64,000 nt of DNA from Kineosporia aurantiaca JCM 3230 (GCA_000719025.1 JODP01000007.1:124001-188000), one strand, 5' to 3'. Numbered from the stretch's first letter, positions 34,651 to 43,581 are shown. A program made the numbers and translations. Notes: generated by a model from the letters alone, not told the origin.

Positions 34651-35359
34651 ACGGGTTTCCCGGCGACCGGTGGTGCTGATCCCGGCCCGCTTCTCGGCGT
34701 CGGCCTCGGCCCTGCGCTACCGGGCGGAGGTGACGGCGGTGCGGCTGGCCGAGTCGGTGTATGCGGCCGGGGCCGAGCCGCTCGCGATCCATCCGCACGT
34801 TCCGGAAGGGCTGTCCGAGGCGGAGCTGGACGCCGCGGTGCGGGCCCGGCTCCGGATGGCCGACGGCATCCTGCTGCCCGGCGGGGGTGATGTCTCTCCC
34901 CGCTGGGCCGGTCAGGAGGAGCACGCCAGTCAGTACGACGTCGACGAGGTGCAGGACGCCTTCGACCTGGCCGTGGCCCGGGTGGCGCTGGCCGACGGGA
35001 TCGCGCTGCTGTCGATCTGCCGGGGCACCCAGGTCGTCAACGTGGCCCGCGGCGGCGATCTGGTCCAGGACCTGGGGGAGGGTCACCGGCGCTACGTGCA
35101 TGAAGTCGCCCTAGGCAAGGAATTTCCGGTTCCGCTGGACCGGATGCGGGTCTCCTGCCACCACCATCAGGCCATCGGCCGCCTGGGCCGGGGGCTGCGG
35201 GCGGCTGCGCACGCCGCGGACGGCACCATCGAGGCGGTGACGCTGGAGGGTCACCACGGCTGGTATCTGGGCGTGCAGTGGCACCCGGAGGACACCTCGG
35301 ACGAGGATCCGCTTCAGGCCGGGCTTTTCGATGCGTTCGTGCAGTCGATCGGTGACTGA
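34643..35359 (+). CDS. Gamma-glutamyl hydrolase, PuuD-like (class I glutamine amidotransferase fold, peptidase C26)
   Basis: 238 residues. The nucleophile C126 lies in LLSICRGTQ, and H214/E216 in VQWHPE complete the triad. LLPGGGDVSP and the SCHHHQAI segment are typical of PuuD, which removes the gamma-glutamyl group from gamma-glutamyl-GABA. Here it would free the glutamate-tagged intermediate made by the synthetase at 36059. It is the last gene of the rightward operon and ends 3 bases before the end of the converging MarR gene. Confidence 0.88.
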   Translation: MAERVSRRPVVLIPARFSASASALRYRAEVTAVRLAESVYAAGAEPLAIHPHVPEGLSEAELDAAVRARLRMADGILLPGGGDVSPRWAGQEEHASQYDVDEVQDAFDLAVARVALADGIALLSICRGTQVVNVARGGDLVQDLGEGHRRYVHEVALGKEFPVPLDRMRVSCHHHQAIGRLGRGLRAAAHAADGTIEAVTLEGHHGWYLGVQWHPEDTSDEDPLQAGLFDAFVQSIGD

Positions 35360-35362
35360 CGT

Positions 35363-35890
35363 CTACGAGGCCTCGTCGTGGTCCTCGTCGTTGTCCATCG
35401 CCTCGATGGCGATGATGATGCCGCGCAGGGAGTTGATCACCTCGCGGCGCCGGCGGGTGGACAGTCCGGACACCACGCGCGACTCCTCCTGGTTGAACTT
35501 GGGGTACAGCTCCTGCATCAGCGCGATGCCGGCCGGGGTCAGGCTGAGCTCGACCTTGCGCCGGTCACCGGCCTTCTCGGTGCGCAGCATCCAGCCGTGC
35601 CCCTCCAGCGTCCGCACCACCCCGGTGAGCGTGGCCTTCGAGATCGCCGCCGCATCGGCCGCGTGCCGGGACTCGATCGTGTCCCAGATCCAGACCACCC
35701 ACATCACCACGAAGCCGGTCCAGGTCAGCCCGTACGGCCGCAGCACCTCGGCGGTCACCCGCGAGCGCACCGCGTTCGCCGCCCGGTACACGCTCGAGAT
35801 CACGTGCGCCGCCTCGAAATCGAGATTCAGCTGGGCGATGTGCTGGCGCATCGCCCGCTCGGTCGCGACCAGGGCGTACTCGTTGGGCAT
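35363..35890 (-). CDS. MarR-family transcriptional regulator
   Basis: 175 residues. The winged helix region includes AAAISKATLTGVVRTLE as recognition helix and RTEKAGDRRKVELSLTPAG as the wing, the standard MarR layout. It lies between the catabolic operon and the glutamine-synthetase-like gene and diverges from the latter, whose promoter carries a palindrome across its -35 box. Most MarR proteins repress neighbouring genes and are relieved by an aromatic or phenolic ligand, which suits this cluster. Confidence 0.9.
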   Translation of the reverse strand: MPNEYALVATERAMRQHIAQLNLDFEAAHVISSVYRAANAVRSRVTAEVLRPYGLTWTGFVVMWVVWIWDTIESRHAADAAAISKATLTGVVRTLEGHGWMLRTEKAGDRRKVELSLTPAGIALMQELYPKFNQEESRVVSGLSTRRRREVINSLRGIIIAIEAMDNDEDHDEAS

Positions 35891-35940
35891 TCCGGCATTA
35901 CACCAGACCGGCCGAAGAATGTCAGGACAGAACCACTTTT

Positions 35941-35974
35941 ACGACCTTGACAGGGTCGTTCGCGTCCGTACGAT
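35941..35974 (+). promoter_or_regulatory. Promoter and operator of the gamma-glutamyl-amine synthetase gene
   Basis: TTGACA (35947-35952) and TACGAT (35969-35974) are separated by 16 bases, a near-consensus vegetative promoter. The inverted repeat ACGACC-N7-GGTCGT (35941-35959) encloses the whole -35 box. A MarR dimer bound here would block polymerase. It lies 85 bases before the synthetase start and 51 bases from the MarR start. Confidence 0.65.
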
Positions 35975-36058
35975 TCAGGCACGGGCGGTGTGACGTGGGT
36001 TACAGGCCCGCCGGTGCCCGGTACGTCCCGACAATGACCCGACAATGAGGAGCCAAGG

Positions 36059-37411
36059 ATGGTTCAGGTCGATGCCGATGCGGTGCGAGCGGCGCAGGCA
36101 GGTCTGGAAGCCGACCAGATCGACGTCGTGCGACTGGGGTACGCGGATCTGATCGGCGCCGAGCGCGGGCGCGACCTGCTGGTCAGCCACTTCGCCCGCA
36201 CCGTGGGGCACGGCGTGGCCTTCTGCCGCTCGGTGTACGGCACCTCGCCCCTGGGCGGCGTCGTGGACATCGAGGGCGGCCTGTCCGACGGCCTGCCCGA
36301 CGTCATCGCGCTGCCCGACCTGTCCACGCTGAAGCCCCTGCCCTGGGAGCCGGGGGTCGCCCACGTAATCGCCGACGTCTTCAACCCCGACGGCTCCCGC
36401 TCGGAGGAGAGCCCCCGCAACGTCCTCAGGAAGGTCCTGGAGGAGTTCGCCGGCCTGGGCATGAAGCCGGTCATCGGGCCCGAGCTGGAGTTCTTCGTCC
36501 TGGAGCAGGCGGCCGAATCAGCGTCGGGCTGGCGCCGGTACGGCGAGGGCACCGGCAACGTCTACACCTCCGGGTACAAGGGCGACCCCGAGAACACCCT
36601 GCTGCGGGCGCTGCGTCAGCTGGGCGACTACGGCATCGACGTGGTCGCGGCCAACCACGAGTTCGCCAGCGGGCAGTTCGAGATCAACCTGTGGCACGGG
36701 GACGCACTGGACGCCGCCGACCGCGCCTTCCGGTTCAAGGCCGCCGTGCAGGAGCTGTCCCGCCGCGAGGGAAAGCTGGCCACCTTCATGGCCAAGCCCT
36801 TCAACGACGAGGGCGGCTCCGGATTCCACCTGCACTTCTCCACCTGGTCCGAGGACGGTCAGGCGCTCTTCGACGATCCGCAGGGCCGGGACGGCCTGTC
36901 CGACGTCGCCCGGCACGCCATCGCCGGCGTCCTGGCCCACGCCCCGGCGTTGACCGCCCTGCTGAACCCGACGGTCAACTCCTACAAGCGTTTCGGGCCC
37001 GACACCCTGGCGCCCTGGCTGATCGACTGGGGCCTGGACAACCGCAGCGCGATGATCCGGATCCCACCCGAGCGGGGCCAGGCCTCCCGGCTGGAACTGC
37101 GCCTGGGCGATGCCTCGGCCAACCCCTACCTGGGCATCGCCGCGTTCCTGGCTGCGGCCTACATCGGCATCCGGGACGAACTGGAGCCGCCGGAGAAGCT
37201 GGAGGGCTACGGGTACGACACGTCCAAGGCTCAGCAGCTGCCCGGCGACCTGAAATCGGCGCTGGACTTCCTGGAGGACGACACCGCGCTGACCGAGATG
37301 CTGGGCAAGCGCTTCGTGGCCGCGTTCGTCGCCTACAAACGCGATGAGCTGGAACGCTTCTCGCGCTGGGTCACGGACTGGGAGTTCCGCGAGTACAGCT
37401 ACCACCTCTGA
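36059..37411 (+). CDS. Glutamine-synthetase-family gamma-glutamyl-amine synthetase (GlnA3/PuuA/aniline-type)
   Basis: 450 residues. GS catalytic stretches are present: GPELEFFVLE, NHEFASGQFEIN, GSGFHLHFS, NPTVNSYKRFGP, NRSAMIRIP and RLELRLGDASANPYL. The N-terminal beta-grasp part is short and the adenylylation loop of ordinary GlnA is absent, as in gamma-glutamyl-polyamine, -ethanolamine, -isopropylamine and -anilide synthetases. It would join glutamate to an amine with ATP. The nearby PuuD- and PuuC-like genes point to amine catabolism rather than nitrogen assimilation. It has its own promoter and operator. Confidence 0.87.
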   Translation: MVQVDADAVRAAQAGLEADQIDVVRLGYADLIGAERGRDLLVSHFARTVGHGVAFCRSVYGTSPLGGVVDIEGGLSDGLPDVIALPDLSTLKPLPWEPGVAHVIADVFNPDGSRSEESPRNVLRKVLEEFAGLGMKPVIGPELEFFVLEQAAESASGWRRYGEGTGNVYTSGYKGDPENTLLRALRQLGDYGIDVVAANHEFASGQFEINLWHGDALDAADRAFRFKAAVQELSRREGKLATFMAKPFNDEGGSGFHLHFSTWSEDGQALFDDPQGRDGLSDVARHAIAGVLAHAPALTALLNPTVNSYKRFGPDTLAPWLIDWGLDNRSAMIRIPPERGQASRLELRLGDASANPYLGIAAFLAAAYIGIRDELEPPEKLEGYGYDTSKAQQLPGDLKSALDFLEDDTALTEMLGKRFVAAFVAYKRDELERFSRWVTDWEFREYSYHL

Positions 37412-37468
37412 TCCACTTTTGCGTCTTTTTCGGTCTCTGCGCGGGTGGATCGGCGGCACAATACGGCC

Positions 37469-37804
37469 ATGAGCGAATCGGAACGACACATCACGCCCCT
37501 CGGCGGCCTGAAGATCGACGCCGACCACCCGGCCGCGGCCCAGGTCACGCACATCTCGCTGATCGGGGGCATCAACGCCGACCTGACCGCGACGAATCTC
37601 CCGGAGGCCGGGCTCAGCCTGACCAAGTACTCCCTGGTCGGTGGCGTCAACCTGACCGTGCCGGCCAACGTCGAGGTCGAGGTCGAGGGCTTCACGCTGT
37701 TCCCGCGACTGCGCCCGGTGGACCGCCCGGCCACCCCGGACGGCCGGAAGGTGAAGGTGACCGCGTACGGGCTCTTCGGCGGCGTGCAGGTCAGCCGCCG
37801 CTGA
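37469..37804 (+). CDS. Small LiaF-like beta-rich protein
   Basis: 111 residues. The pattern SLIGGINADL, SLVGGVNLTVP, VEVEGFTLFP and GLFGGVQVS repeats 'GG + beta-strand' units seen in the C-terminal domain of LiaF/VraT and DUF1707 proteins. There is no signal peptide or membrane segment. LiaF domains sense envelope stress with a histidine kinase, but none is nearby. It begins 58 bases after the synthetase and could be a separate unit. The function is unknown and only the fold family is suggested. Confidence 0.65.
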   Translation: MSESERHITPLGGLKIDADHPAAAQVTHISLIGGINADLTATNLPEAGLSLTKYSLVGGVNLTVPANVEVEVEGFTLFPRLRPVDRPATPDGRKVKVTAYGLFGGVQVSRR

Positions 37805-37947
37805 AGGGCGCGGTTGCGGCGCCGATCCGGCCGGTCGGCACGACGCCGAAGTACGCCTGACGTCACCTGAAGCGGTGGCGTGCGGCAGGCCGGATCGGAC
37901 CGGCAGGCTCACCCCCGTCAGCAACGCGAATACGGGGGTAGCGGCCG

Positions 37948-40107
37948 GTGCACAGCCAAGGTGTGAAACGGGCCCTCCTGACCTGGGTGACAGGAGCGGC
38001 CACGGTGCTCGGCACCGGAGGGCCGGCCGCCCCCGCCTTCGCTGTGCCGTCCGCGGTCTCGGAACCGGTGCAGATTCCGCTGCATTGGGCGGGTGCGACG
38101 CTCACGCTGAACGGCCTGTCCGACGATGGGGCCGTTGTGTGGCGCAGCGCTCCGGAAGGGGAGACGGTGGGCGACGGGGTGAGTTCGCTCGACCCGCAGA
38201 TTCTCACCGGAGCGCTCGGGGGCGAACTCGTGCGGCGCTCGGCGCTGACCCCGACGCAGACGGATTTACAGCCGGGGTTCCGGGGCGTCCTCGGCAAGAC
38301 ACTGCCCTGGTTCGTGGATCGTCAGGCGGACGGCAAGACCGTCACCGACCTGCACCGGCTCGACGTCACTACGGGCACCGACGTCCTGGACGGCACCGTA
38401 CCCCGGGCCTCGACCGCCGACTTCAACGGAACCTCGTGGTTCGCGGTGCCGTACGCCAGCGACGCCGAATCAGCCGAGCCTTCGGGCCGGATCGAGGTCT
38501 ATCCGCTGGTGTCGGCCCCGGCCCGACCGGACACCGAATGGACCGGGCACTCGACGTTGCTCACCCTGACCGGCGGCAAATCGGTCGGGAGCATCGACGC
38601 GGACCAGACCAGTCTCGCCATGATCACCCACGGCTCCTACTGGGACGTCGATCCGCCCGACTTCTCACAGACCGTTGAGCTGGTCGACCTCGCGTCCGGC
38701 GCGCTCACCCGGCTTTCCTCATCGAGCGCCATCGTCGAGGGAATCGGCCGGGTGGTCCTGGGCCGTACGAAGGTCGCCTGGACCGGGGCGTCCGGCAACC
38801 TCGGGTGGAGCATCTATTCGGTTGCGCGCACTGGTGGTGAGGTGACCGGTGCCGGCGGCTCGGGCTTCCCGGGCAACCAGCACTGGCGCACTCCCGCGAC
38901 CGTCACCGACGATGGAAAGGTCGGCTGGATCTACGATCTCGCCACGATGATGGAACCGACCTCCGGCACCGCGGTCAAGGTGGCGGTCGACGGAGGTACC
39001 TACGACCTTCCCGTGCCGGGGAACTCCGACGGGCTGGTCGGGCACGGCGATCGTTTCTACACCGCGATCGGCGGATCGGCGGCGACCGCCGGCGTCTATC
39101 GCCTGGACGGCATCAAGGAGAGCGACGACCACCGGACGCGGGTCGCCACGGTACCCGCTGCCAGCCGGGCGCTGCGGGGCTGGACGTTCCAGGACGGCGT
39201 GGTGACGTGGGCCGATCACACCGGGGGAGATCCCGAGCGACTTCGGCTCTGGCGTCGCCCGGTCGCGATTACCTCCGGCGAACCGGTGCTCGGGGCCGAG
39301 CAGAAGACGTCCGTCGTGGCCCGGACGGATCCGGAAGGCAACTCCAGCACCGCCTTTGCCGCGGACAGCCAGCACGCCCTGGTGAACCGCTCCGACGGTG
39401 CCTGGTTCCTCACCGGCTGGAAGGCGGCGTACAACCGAGCGATCATCCCGTCGAAGATCAAGGGCCCGAACGGCAAGCTGTCCCCGCCGCGCAATGTTCA
39501 GCCACAGCTCACCTCCCACTGGCTGCTGCTCGCCGGGCAGGTTTACGCCACCAGCAATCAGCACCAGGTGTTCAGCGAACCGGCCGCCGGGAGACGCAGT
39601 GCCCAGGACATGATCGAGGGTGACACGCTGGTCTACGGCACCACGACCGCGACCCGACCCGGGACGAGCGGGCGCGGCCAGGTATGGATGGTCAACCTGA
39701 AACATCCCGATCAGCGCACCCGACTGGCTTCCTACCTTTGCGACCACGCTCCTCAGGTCGCCGTGTTCAAGGCGACCGTTGCCTGGTCCAGCTGCCACCA
39801 GTCCAGCGTCACGGTGCACAGTCTGCGGACAGGCGCCGAGCAGAGCTACCCGACCGGCTACCACAGCCCAGGGGCCTTCGACGGCACCGACCTGACCCTG
39901 GCCAAGGGGGTGCTGGGCTGGGTCGTCGGCCAGCAGGCGGCCGTGGTCGACCTGACCCGACCTCACGCGGAGCCGATCACGCTCACCGGCACGACCCGGA
40001 AGATGGCGCTCGACGACGATCTGGTGGTGCGCGAGACCCCGCGGGACGACCCCTGGACACCGTGGGGGCTCCAGGTGGAGAAGAACCCGATCACCGCGCT
40101 GTCCTGA
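37948..40107 (+). CDS. Large secreted protein of unknown function, probable beta-propeller
   Basis: 719 residues from GTG 37948 with GGGGGTAG upstream. A classical signal peptide is visible (basic KR, hydrophobic Ala/Thr/Val run, cleavage near APAFA). The rest has many short strands with W/G/D turns (for example VGWIYDLA, RGWTFQDGVVTWAD, LGWVVGQQAAVVD) as in beta-propellers. No enzyme motif, anchor or known repeat consensus is seen. Role is unknown. It converges on the LLM oxidoreductase gene, with 68 bases between them lacking a clear hairpin. Confidence 0.8.
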   Translation: MHSQGVKRALLTWVTGAATVLGTGGPAAPAFAVPSAVSEPVQIPLHWAGATLTLNGLSDDGAVVWRSAPEGETVGDGVSSLDPQILTGALGGELVRRSALTPTQTDLQPGFRGVLGKTLPWFVDRQADGKTVTDLHRLDVTTGTDVLDGTVPRASTADFNGTSWFAVPYASDAESAEPSGRIEVYPLVSAPARPDTEWTGHSTLLTLTGGKSVGSIDADQTSLAMITHGSYWDVDPPDFSQTVELVDLASGALTRLSSSSAIVEGIGRVVLGRTKVAWTGASGNLGWSIYSVARTGGEVTGAGGSGFPGNQHWRTPATVTDDGKVGWIYDLATMMEPTSGTAVKVAVDGGTYDLPVPGNSDGLVGHGDRFYTAIGGSAATAGVYRLDGIKESDDHRTRVATVPAASRALRGWTFQDGVVTWADHTGGDPERLRLWRRPVAITSGEPVLGAEQKTSVVARTDPEGNSSTAFAADSQHALVNRSDGAWFLTGWKAAYNRAIIPSKIKGPNGKLSPPRNVQPQLTSHWLLLAGQVYATSNQHQVFSEPAAGRRSAQDMIEGDTLVYGTTTATRPGTSGRGQVWMVNLKHPDQRTRLASYLCDHAPQVAVFKATVAWSSCHQSSVTVHSLRTGAEQSYPTGYHSPGAFDGTDLTLAKGVLGWVVGQQAAVVDLTRPHAEPITLTGTTRKMALDDDLVVRETPRDDPWTPWGLQVEKNPITALS

Positions 40108-40175
40108 GGGCCAGCCAACCGGGTTTACTACCTCCGGAAGGCCGGCCTCAGCAGAACAATCAGCCGATCAGCGGG

Positions 40176-41195
40176 TCAGCGCCAGCCGAGCTCCGGGGCC
40201 ACGTGCTTCAGGACGCTGTCGAGCAGGTGGGCGTTGTAGTCGACACCGAGCTGGTTGGGGATGGTCAGGAGCAGGGTGTCGGCCGCCGCGATCGCCTCGT
40301 CGTCGGCCAGTTCCTTGATCAGCTGCTCGGGTTCCCCGGCATAGGTCTTCCCGAACCGGGCGGTGCCGCCGTCGATGTAACCGACCTGGTCCTGGCCCCC
40401 ACGGGCCGAGCCGAAGTACATCCGGTCCTGGTCGCTGACGATCGGGAAGATGCTGCGGCTGACCGAGACCCGGGGCTCGCGCTGGTGACCGGCGGCCTTC
40501 CAGGCGTCCCGGAACCGCTGGATCTGCTCGGCCTGCAGCTGGTGGAACGGCACGCCGGTGTCCTCGCTGAGCAGCGTGGAGCTCATCAGGTTCATGCCCT
40601 GCTGGGCGGTCCACTCGGCGGTGGCGCGGGTGCCCGCCCCCCACCAGATCCGGTCCCGCAGGCCCGGGGCGTACGGCTCGACCCGCAGCAGCCCCGGCGG
40701 GTTGGGGAACATCGGCCGGGGGTTGGGCTTGGCGAACCCCTCGCCCTCAATCACCTCGAGGAACCGGCGGGTGTGCTCGCGGGCCATCTCCGCGTGGTCG
40801 GAACCCTTCTGCGGCTCGTACCCGAAGTAGCTGAACCCGTCGATGACCTGCTCGGGTGACCCCCGGCTGATGCCCAGCTGCAGGCGTCCCCCGGAGATCA
40901 GGTCGGCCGCCCCGGCGTCCTCGGCCATGTAGAGCGGGTTTTCGTAGCGCATGTCGATCACGCCGGTGCCCAGCTCGATCCGGCTGGTGCGGGCCCCGGC
41001 CGCGGCCAGCAGCGGGAACGGGGACGCCAGCTGCTGGGCGAAGTGATGCACCCGGAAGTAGGCGCCGTCCGCACCCGCCTCCTCGGCCGCGACGGCGAGC
41101 TCGATCGACTGCAGGAGCGTGTCGGCGGCCGTGCGGGTCTGTGAGTGGGGGGAGTCCGACCAGTGGCCGAAGGACAGGAAGCCGATCTTCTTCAC
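40176..41195 (-). CDS. LLM-class flavin-dependent oxidoreductase
   Basis: 339 residues from GTG 41195, the first start that gives the family N-terminus (KKIGFLSFGHW). The luciferase-like barrel is shown by AEEAGADGAYFRVHHF, GTGVIDMRYENPLYMAEDAG and ISGGRLQLGISRG. These are monooxygenases using FMNH2 (or F420 in some actinobacteria); this subgroup looks FMN-type. The substrate is unknown. A 9-base tandem repeat separates it from the upstream ligase gene on the same strand. Confidence 0.87.
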   Translation of the reverse strand: MKKIGFLSFGHWSDSPHSQTRTAADTLLQSIELAVAAEEAGADGAYFRVHHFAQQLASPFPLLAAAGARTSRIELGTGVIDMRYENPLYMAEDAGAADLISGGRLQLGISRGSPEQVIDGFSYFGYEPQKGSDHAEMAREHTRRFLEVIEGEGFAKPNPRPMFPNPPGLLRVEPYAPGLRDRIWWGAGTRATAEWTAQQGMNLMSSTLLSEDTGVPFHQLQAEQIQRFRDAWKAAGHQREPRVSVSRSIFPIVSDQDRMYFGSARGGQDQVGYIDGGTARFGKTYAGEPEQLIKELADDEAIAAADTLLLTIPNQLGVDYNAHLLDSVLKHVAPELGWR

Positions 41196-41370
41196 GCTCT
41201 GTTCTAGCACCCGGCCCGCCGCCAAACTTCCCGACCTGGGGGTGTGTTCCGTCGCACCGCCGGATCCCGAACCAAACCGGATGCCGCGCCGCCACCTCGA
41301 GCAGGATGAGAAGGCGCTCGCGCATCGGACCGTCGCAGCCCGCCTGAAGCGCGAGCCGCCTTGCACCTTC

Positions 41371-41460
41371 CGCCGACGCCGCCGACGCCTCTGATACCGA
41401 CGCGACCGACGCGACCGATGCGACCGATGCGACCGACGCCACCGATGCGACCGACGCCAC
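41371..41460. repeat. Degenerate 9-base tandem repeat
   Basis: Units of the type GACGCGACC/GATGCGACC repeat about ten times immediately after the DNA ligase stop. On the minus strand they would encode VAS triplets if translated, but no ribosome site is seen. The array is almost pure in 41401-41456 and more eroded to the left. Confidence 0.75.
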
Positions 41461-43581
41461 CTACGACGGCAGGAGACCCTCGAGCCGCTCGGCGAACTGC
41501 TCCGGCGTCTCGATCGGGATGCCGAGGTCCTGAGCCTTCGTGTACTTGCTGGAACCCTCGTCCGCCGCGACCAGCAGACCGGTGTTCTTGGAGACAGATC
41601 CGCTGGACTTGCCGCCGGCCCGTTCGATCAGCTCGTTCATCTCGTTGCGGGACAGCGCGGCCAGAGGGCCGGTCATCTTGCCGGTCACGACGACGCTCAT
41701 CGGTTTGCCGTTCTCGCCCGTGAGGGGAAGGCGCTCGCCGGTGTCCGGTTCGCCCTCCGCGGCGGGCTGAAGTCCGGTGGCGCCGGGTTCGGTCATCGAG
41801 ACCCCGGCCTGCCGGAGCTTCGCGATCACGGGGGCCAGCTCGACGAGTTCCTCGACGATCACCGGAGCCTTCTCCGGCCCGATGCCGTCGACCGCCTCGA
41901 AGGCGGCGGCGTCCGCAGCCTGGATCGCGTCCATGGTGGCGAAGTAGCGGGCGATGCGCCGGCTCATCGAGCGGCCGGTACCGCGCACCCCCAGCGCGGT
42001 GAGCGTACGGGCCAGGGGCTGGGACTTGGCCTTCTCGATCTCGCCGAGGGCCTTGGCGACGCTGGTCTGCCCCATTCGGTCGAGCTCGAGCAGCTGCTCG
42101 CCGGTGAGGGTGAAGATGTCGGCCACGTCGGTGACCAGGCCGGTGTCGACGAGCTGGCGGACCAGCTTCTCACCGACCGACTCGATGTCCCAGCAGTCCC
42201 GGGCGACGGCGTACTTGATCGACTGCGGCAGAGCGCATTTGCGGCCGCGGGTGCAGCGCCAGCGCTCCTGGGAGCGGTCGATCTCGCTGCCGCAGTTGGG
42301 ACACACCTGAGGTGCTTCGATCGGGATCTCGTTGCCGGTGCGGGCGGAGACCACCGCGCCCTCGATACGGGGGATGACCTCGCCGGCGCGCAGCACCATG
42401 ACGGTGTCGCCGAGCATCAGGCCCTGGCGGGCCAGGTCGTTCGGATTGTGCAGGGTGGCGTAGGTGACGGTGGTGCCGCCCACGAACACCGGGGTCACGC
42501 GCGCCCGGGGCGTGATGACGCCGGTGCGGCCCACCTGCCAGATCACCTCCTCCAGGGTGGTCAGGCGGGAGTCGGCCGGGAACTTGAACGCGATCCCCCA
42601 GCGGGGCGCGCGGGACGAGGAGCCCGCCAGAGCGCGGTCGGCCGGGGAATCGGCCTTGATCACCGCACCGTCGATGCCGAAACCAAGGTCGGCCCGGCGT
42701 GCCAGCAACGCGTCGATGTACTCCTGGGCGGCCTCGACGGTGTCGACCACCGCGATCTGCGCCGGTGAGGTGGCCGCGGTGGAGACGCCGAGTTCGCCGA
42801 GCAGGGCGATCGAGGCCGAGTAGTCGCTGTCCGCGTCGGGCTGGGGGCCGGGGTAGGTGTCGGGCAGGTTCAGCACCTGGTAGGCGAAGAACGTCATGGG
42901 GATGACGTAGCTGCGGTCCTTGGAACCCCGCAGGGTGCCGGCCACCCCGTTGCGCGGGTTCACGAACGGCTTGTCGCCGTTGGCCAGGCGCAGCTCGTTG
43001 GCCGCGGTGAACTGCTCGTCGGTCAGCATCACCTCGCCGCGCACCTCAAGGGTCAGCGGCTGAGTGAGTTCCTGCGGCAGACCGATGATGGCTCCAGCGG
43101 CGAACGTGACGTCTTCCCCGTGCACACCGTCGCCGCGCGTGATCAGCTGCGTCAGCAAGCCGTTCTGGTACCGCGCAGCCAGCGCCAGGCCGTCGAGCTT
43201 GGGCTCCACCACGTACCGAGGGCTGTGACCGAGCCGTTTGCCCAGGCTCGCGTTCCACTCGGCGAGCTCCTCGGCCGAGAAGACGTTGTCCAGGCTGAGC
43301 ATCGGCGCGGAGTGCTCCACATCGCCCGCGTCTCCGCCCACGACCTGGGCCGGGGAGGCGGCCACCGCCCAGTCGGGATGCTCGGCCTCGGTGGCCGCAA
43401 TGTCGCGCACCACCTGGTCGTACGTCGCGTCGTCGAGCACCACGACGTCGGCACCTTCGTCGAGCACGGCGTCAGCCGCGGTGCCGGTGCCGTAGTAGAG
43501 GCCGGAGGCGGCCCGCGCCGTCTGGACTGCCTCTTCGTACTCGGCGCGGGACAGCACCTGACCCGAAGACGGATTGCTCAC
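41461..43581 (-). CDS. ligA: NAD+-dependent DNA ligase, divergent LigA paralogue
   Basis: 706 residues. The adenylation motif PKLDG places the AMP-lysine at K128. TPRARVTPVFVGG and TLHN lie in the OB domain, a four-Cys zinc finger (CPNC...CTRGRKCA) follows, then helix-hairpin-helix repeats and a C-terminal BRCT domain (VVVTGKMTGPL). Domain Ia, which binds NMN, is unusual: after LYY there is a ~20-residue insert before DDATYDQ and the customary D-x-P-x-x-D-x-x-Y-D is not recognisable. This looks like the second, non-housekeeping LigA found in some actinobacteria. Confidence 0.88.
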   Translation of the reverse strand: MSNPSSGQVLSRAEYEEAVQTARAASGLYYGTGTAADAVLDEGADVVVLDDATYDQVVRDIAATEAEHPDWAVAASPAQVVGGDAGDVEHSAPMLSLDNVFSAEELAEWNASLGKRLGHSPRYVVEPKLDGLALAARYQNGLLTQLITRGDGVHGEDVTFAAGAIIGLPQELTQPLTLEVRGEVMLTDEQFTAANELRLANGDKPFVNPRNGVAGTLRGSKDRSYVIPMTFFAYQVLNLPDTYPGPQPDADSDYSASIALLGELGVSTAATSPAQIAVVDTVEAAQEYIDALLARRADLGFGIDGAVIKADSPADRALAGSSSRAPRWGIAFKFPADSRLTTLEEVIWQVGRTGVITPRARVTPVFVGGTTVTYATLHNPNDLARQGLMLGDTVMVLRAGEVIPRIEGAVVSARTGNEIPIEAPQVCPNCGSEIDRSQERWRCTRGRKCALPQSIKYAVARDCWDIESVGEKLVRQLVDTGLVTDVADIFTLTGEQLLELDRMGQTSVAKALGEIEKAKSQPLARTLTALGVRGTGRSMSRRIARYFATMDAIQAADAAAFEAVDGIGPEKAPVIVEELVELAPVIAKLRQAGVSMTEPGATGLQPAAEGEPDTGERLPLTGENGKPMSVVVTGKMTGPLAALSRNEMNELIERAGGKSSGSVSKNTGLLVAADEGSSKYTKAQDLGIPIETPEQFAERLEGLLPS

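Noticed and set aside
40747..41460. Minus-strand frame starting with VAS triplet repeats
   Set aside because: The triplets come from the 9-base DNA array. The rest is a shifted reading of the LLM oxidoreductase gene.
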